Assembly (NCBI GenBank): GCA_022784805.1
Contig: JALFYG010000230.1
Coordinates: forward strand, 1-5,059
Reading direction: 5' to 3'
DNA length: 5,059 nt
Origin: Spirochaetales bacterium
GTDB taxonomy: Bacteria > Spirochaetota > Spirochaetia > Sphaerochaetales > Sphaerochaetaceae
Of this stretch, positions 4,962 through 5,059 are shown piece by piece; within the stretch, counting starts at the first letter, position 1, and every line of letters starts with the position of its first letter. The notes beneath the pieces are model-generated. The model ran no database searches and was not told the DNA's origin. It saw only the letters and a list, made by a program, of their open reading frames with translations. The translations under genes and the position numbers were made by a program.

Positions 4962-5059
4962 GCTGGCAGCGACCTACTCTCCCGCGGACGAGCCGCAGTA
5001 CCATCGGCGCGAGAGCGTTTTACTTCCGTGTTCGGGATGGGAACGGGTATTTCCACTCT
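4962..5059 (-). rRNA. rrf: 5S ribosomal RNA (3' portion; 5' end beyond the window)
   Basis: The complement contains the invariant 5S blocks: CCCATCCCGAACACGGAAGT with AAAACG after it (loop B/C region), GCGCCGATGGTACTGCGG, GGGAGAGTAGG (loop E/helix IV side) and the terminal-stem strand GCTGCCAGC at the 3' end. About 98 bases are present; comparison with E. coli 5S suggests that some 15-20 bases of the 5' end, including the partner GCTGGC of the terminal stem, lie past the right edge. The RNA is part of the central protuberance of the large ribosomal subunit. As 5S is usually last in an rRNA operon, 23S may lie further right, but this is not visible. Confidence 0.96.

Overview
The window looks like a bacterial chromosome segment carrying the front part of a carbohydrate-use operon, its divergent LacI-type regulator, and the 3' end of an rRNA locus. 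No single marker fixes the organism. The solute-binding protein has a signal peptide that ends in VFA and is followed by QGAAETS. To my recollection this 'FAxGAAE' style of exported-protein start is common in spirochaetes of the Sphaerochaeta/Treponema kind, so a gut or sediment spirochaete is my best guess (moderate to low confidence). Genes have moderate GC and the intergenic DNA is very AT-rich.

Layout, left to right: (1) positions 1-455, minus strand, the N-terminal part of an RbsA/MglA-type sugar ABC transporter ATPase that runs off the left edge; (2) 478-505, a 12-bp intercistronic hairpin with a GTGA loop; (3) 526-1623, minus, a periplasmic sugar-binding protein; (4) 1670-2704, minus, a Gfo/Idh/MocA NAD(P)-dependent dehydrogenase; (5) 2717-3637, minus, a TIM-barrel sugar isomerase/epimerase; (6) 3638-3900, an AT-rich divergent control region with candidate promoters, a 33-bp inverted repeat and a recurring GAAATAA heptamer; (7) 3901-4920, plus, a LacI-family regulator; (8) 4919-4943, an intrinsic terminator reading on the minus strand; (9) 4962-5059, minus, a 5S rRNA cut off by the right edge.

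The four minus-strand genes are read in the order epimerase, dehydrogenase, binding protein, ATPase, with short gaps (12, 46 and 70 bp) and a Shine-Dalgarno site before each, so they form one probable operon that continues left, presumably into the permease. The working model is that the binding protein captures a sugar or glycoside and the ABC system imports it. The dehydrogenase and the metal-dependent epimerase then oxidise and rearrange it, and the divergent regulator senses the sugar or a product. The pairing of a Gfo/Idh enzyme, a COG1082-type epimerase, an ABC importer and a LacI regulator resembles the E. coli ycj cluster (3-keto-glycoside chemistry), but the substrate cannot be read from the sequence.

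I see no mobile element, CRISPR array, tRNA or broken gene. The most interesting structure is regulatory: the repeated motif array between the divergent genes, the atypical hinge of the regulator, the hairpin separating binding protein from ATPase, and the terminator whose T-tract overlaps the regulator's stop codon. No clearly new biological system is visible.
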